A stretch of 64,000 nucleotides of DNA, from assembly GCF_024213555.1 (NCBI RefSeq), contig NZ_JANAVO010000011.1, forward strand, positions 123,164 to 187,163, in the 5' to 3' direction. Shown piece after piece: positions 63,884 through 64,000 of this stretch. This DNA is from Allokutzneria sp. A3M-2-11 16. Its GTDB lineage: Bacteria > Actinomycetota > Actinomycetes > Mycobacteriales > Pseudonocardiaceae. The notes under the pieces are model-generated. The model was not told the DNA's origin, ran no database searches, and was given only the letters and a program-made list of their open reading frames with translations. Position numbers and translations under genes: made by a program. How positions within the stretch are numbered: position 1 is the first letter of the stretch; each line of letters starts with the position of its first letter.

Positions 63884-64000
63884 TCGCACCGGTACCAGCG
63901 TGGGGGTCGGCTTGACCTGGGGACCCCTTGCGCGTGCCCTTGGGCCTGTCAGGGGCACGGGATGAAACCCCGGCCCTCGCGACAAGCGTATGGCACGCGC

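Overview
The window is about 64 kb of very high-GC DNA with strong third-position GC bias, frequent GTG starts and typical actinobacterial families: a SARP/AfsR-like regulator, a LuxR/LAL regulator, DUF3558 lipoproteins, mycothiol-dependent maleylpyruvate-isomerase folds, and an infC-rpmI-rplT-TrmH-pheS-pheT block. Gene content and the interspersed palindromes fit a filamentous actinomycete of the Pseudonocardiales. This is inferred from gene families and repeat style; no 16S gene is present. No tRNA, rRNA, CRISPR array or PKS/NRPS cluster was recognised.

Layout. 0-4.1 kb: repeats, a LAL regulator and a secreted M23 peptidase (minus). 4.3-10.3 kb: an AfsR-like regulator, a secreted GHL10 glycoside hydrolase and a C39-like peptidase (plus). 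10.5-14.6 kb: a DUF4240 gene, then a convergent operon of four DUF3558 proteins arranged as a duplicated two-gene module. 14.7-20.7 kb: pheT, pheS, a SpoU/TrmH methyltransferase, rplT, rpmI and infC; infC appears to use an ATC start. 20.9-21.9 kb: a DUF1844 protein and a membrane protein. 22.0-28.5 kb: a divergent catabolic locus (RidA, IclR, KDG-type kinase | D-serine-dehydratase-like enzyme, D-aminoacylase, GntP permease) that reads as N-acyl-D-amino acid or related D-hydroxy/amino acid use. 28.5-36.1 kb: DinB-fold protein, AraC fragment, uvrA with a DNA-damage-type promoter, MFS transporter, mycothiol-type isomerase, acyltransferase.

36.1-44.3 kb is accessory. A metallo-hydrolase gene is followed by a small island (nucleotidyltransferase-like protein, small membrane protein, Crp/Fnr regulator, VapBC). 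A decayed copy of the hydrolase 3' end closes the island, as expected if something inserted there. Next come a four-cold-shock-domain protein, a dead IS5-like element sitting in the 3' end of a DEDD-exonuclease-like gene, and a divergent DUF5710+HNH gene. 44.2-53.5 kb: SDR/XRE pair, subtilisin-like protease, glyoxalase-fold proteins around a PadR regulator, DnaQ-BRCT exonuclease, Nudix hydrolase, methyltransferase, YchJ protein. 53.5-64 kb: secreted endonuclease I, GH30 glycosidase, a metal-binding DinB-fold protein, HesB-like protein, an aromatic-acid-type MFS with a divergent IclR, a carboxylesterase, an FKBP and a 2-oxoglutarate oxygenase.

The most notable non-gene signals are three copies of a 63-bp inverted-repeat element, a GTCCA-NNN-TGGAC palindrome scattered through coding sequence, two further intergenic repeat families, a shared promoter architecture (GTCR-type box, fixed spacing, TANNNT) found at uvrA and at several leaderless genes, and the duplicated hydrolase tail plus IS-end scar that bracket the island.
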